Shown here piece after piece: positions 47,219 to 47,784 of a DNA stretch of 47,784 nt. Source of the DNA: Symbiodinium natans (taxonomy: Eukaryota > Sar > Dinophyceae > Suessiales > Symbiodiniaceae); assembly GCA_905221605.1 (NCBI GenBank), contig CAJNDS010002604.1:297473-345256 (forward strand), written 5' to 3'. The translations under genes and the position numbers were made by a program. The notes under the pieces are model-generated. The model saw only the letters and a list, made by a program, of their open reading frames with translations. It had not been told where the DNA came from and ran no database searches. The stretch's first letter is position 1. Each line of letters starts with the position of its first letter.

Positions 47219-47784
47219 GGCCTAGGGGTTTCGGGCTTTGGGGGTTTAGGGTGGGGTCGGGGGTCGGGGGCGGAGGGTTTAATGTTTTAATGTTCAGGTT
47301 TGACTGAGATGGAGCTGCACCACCCGTCCAGGTTTTGCTGTCTAGGCTGTGCAAAGACTCGCGGGACTTGCTTCGCTCGGCTTCAGCACGTAGTACCCCC
47401 TGGGCGCCGCCCTTCGCGACGTGTGCCCTTCATGTTAATGACAACCCTCAAAGCACAACGGAAGCTGCATCAGAGAATTAAAAGCCTTACACCCTGAGCC
47501 CTCAAGGACTCTAAGGGCCTTGAAGCTATAAGCCTAAAGGCATGAGAGTGAGTTGAAGAGCCTGGGAGAACTGCCGGGAAGATGGGCCTCAAGATCTTCA
47601 ACCACCGGTTCCACGGCCTCCTGGGAGAAGGTTGGCCTTGTTTCGGGCCCCTTGACTTAAGAAGCTCAAGGAATTGAGGTCGTAGGCTGCAAGTCCGAGT
47701 AGAAATAGGAGATCCCCTTGCTAAGCAGCCCATGTTTTTTTTTGGGTTTCTGAGGGTTTCTTAGGGTCTCTTAGGGTCTCTTGG

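Larger units (their letters stand above)
45121..47784. repeat. Arrays at the right end
   Basis: 45130-45285 (ending in CCCTGAA), 45845-46070 (CCCCTAAA 8-mer), 46255-46360, 46445-46572 and 46650-46735. 46736-47784 is mostly unique apart from the family A and C elements; open frames there have no recognisable domain. Confidence 0.78.

Noticed and set aside
1-47784. CRISPR arrays
   Set aside because: Repeats are 7-9 bp tandem units without regular unique spacers, and the setting is eukaryotic.
1-47784. Dinoflagellate spliced-leader relics
   Set aside because: I looked for the TTTTGGCTCAAG end of the leader in both orientations and saw no convincing copy by eye; a computed search would be decisive.

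Overview
The window looks like nuclear DNA from a dinoflagellate, probably near Symbiodiniaceae or another Suessiales lineage. The lineage is an inference. The evidence is: (i) dispersed short arrays of TTTAGGG/CCCTAAA, the telomere repeat known from dinoflagellates and plants, in both orientations across all 47.8 kb; (ii) genes broken into tiny exons whose introns often start with GC or GA instead of GT, a dinoflagellate trait; (iii) an ankyrin-repeat protein of a type I recognise as abundant in symbiotic dinoflagellates; (iv) introns that are themselves inverted-repeat elements (introner-like).

Two split genes can be supported, both on the + strand. The first starts near 5602 with an R3H RNA-binding domain. 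It continues through exons of only 18-61 nt that carry DEAH-box RNA helicase motifs in the correct order: motif I at 14181-14225, the STQVPQ continuation at 15224, motif Ia at 16136-16183, motif Ib region at 18875-20192, and motif II (DELHER) at 21626-21667. Motifs III-VI could not be found. From about 26.7 to 35.7 kb there are more exon-like islands (good AG acceptors, open frames), but I cannot tie them to a family or prove they belong to the same gene. The second gene (38393-41446) is almost complete: six exons, all joined in phase 0, give about 591 residues ending at a TGA. It has an N-terminal conserved domain of unknown function followed by ankyrin repeats. Its true 5' end was not found.

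The rest is repeat. Besides canonical 7-mer arrays there are locally homogenised variants (CCTAAAG at 6001, CCCTAAG at 22.7-23.1 kb, TTGAGGG at 22.4 kb, TTTAGGGG at 27.9 kb, CCCTGAA at 38.3 kb, CCCCTAAA at 45.9 kb). There are also T-run/G-run junctions, AT and GA microsatellites, several minisatellites, and at least five families of short non-coding inverted-repeat elements (about 75-230 bp) that look like MITEs or introners.

The most interesting signal is that several telomere-like arrays are flanked by direct duplications of the host sequence: 13 bp exact at 40050/40154, 22 bp with one mismatch at 40710/40844, 31 bp exact at 20022/20123, and 34 bp with three mismatches at 27831/28107. In the ankyrin gene the duplicated bases contain AG|GT, so the inserted telomeric DNA can be removed precisely as a GT-AG intron. 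This suggests that telomere-repeat DNA has been captured at chromosome breaks with duplication of the ends and has become new introns, working beside TIR-bearing introners in the same gene.
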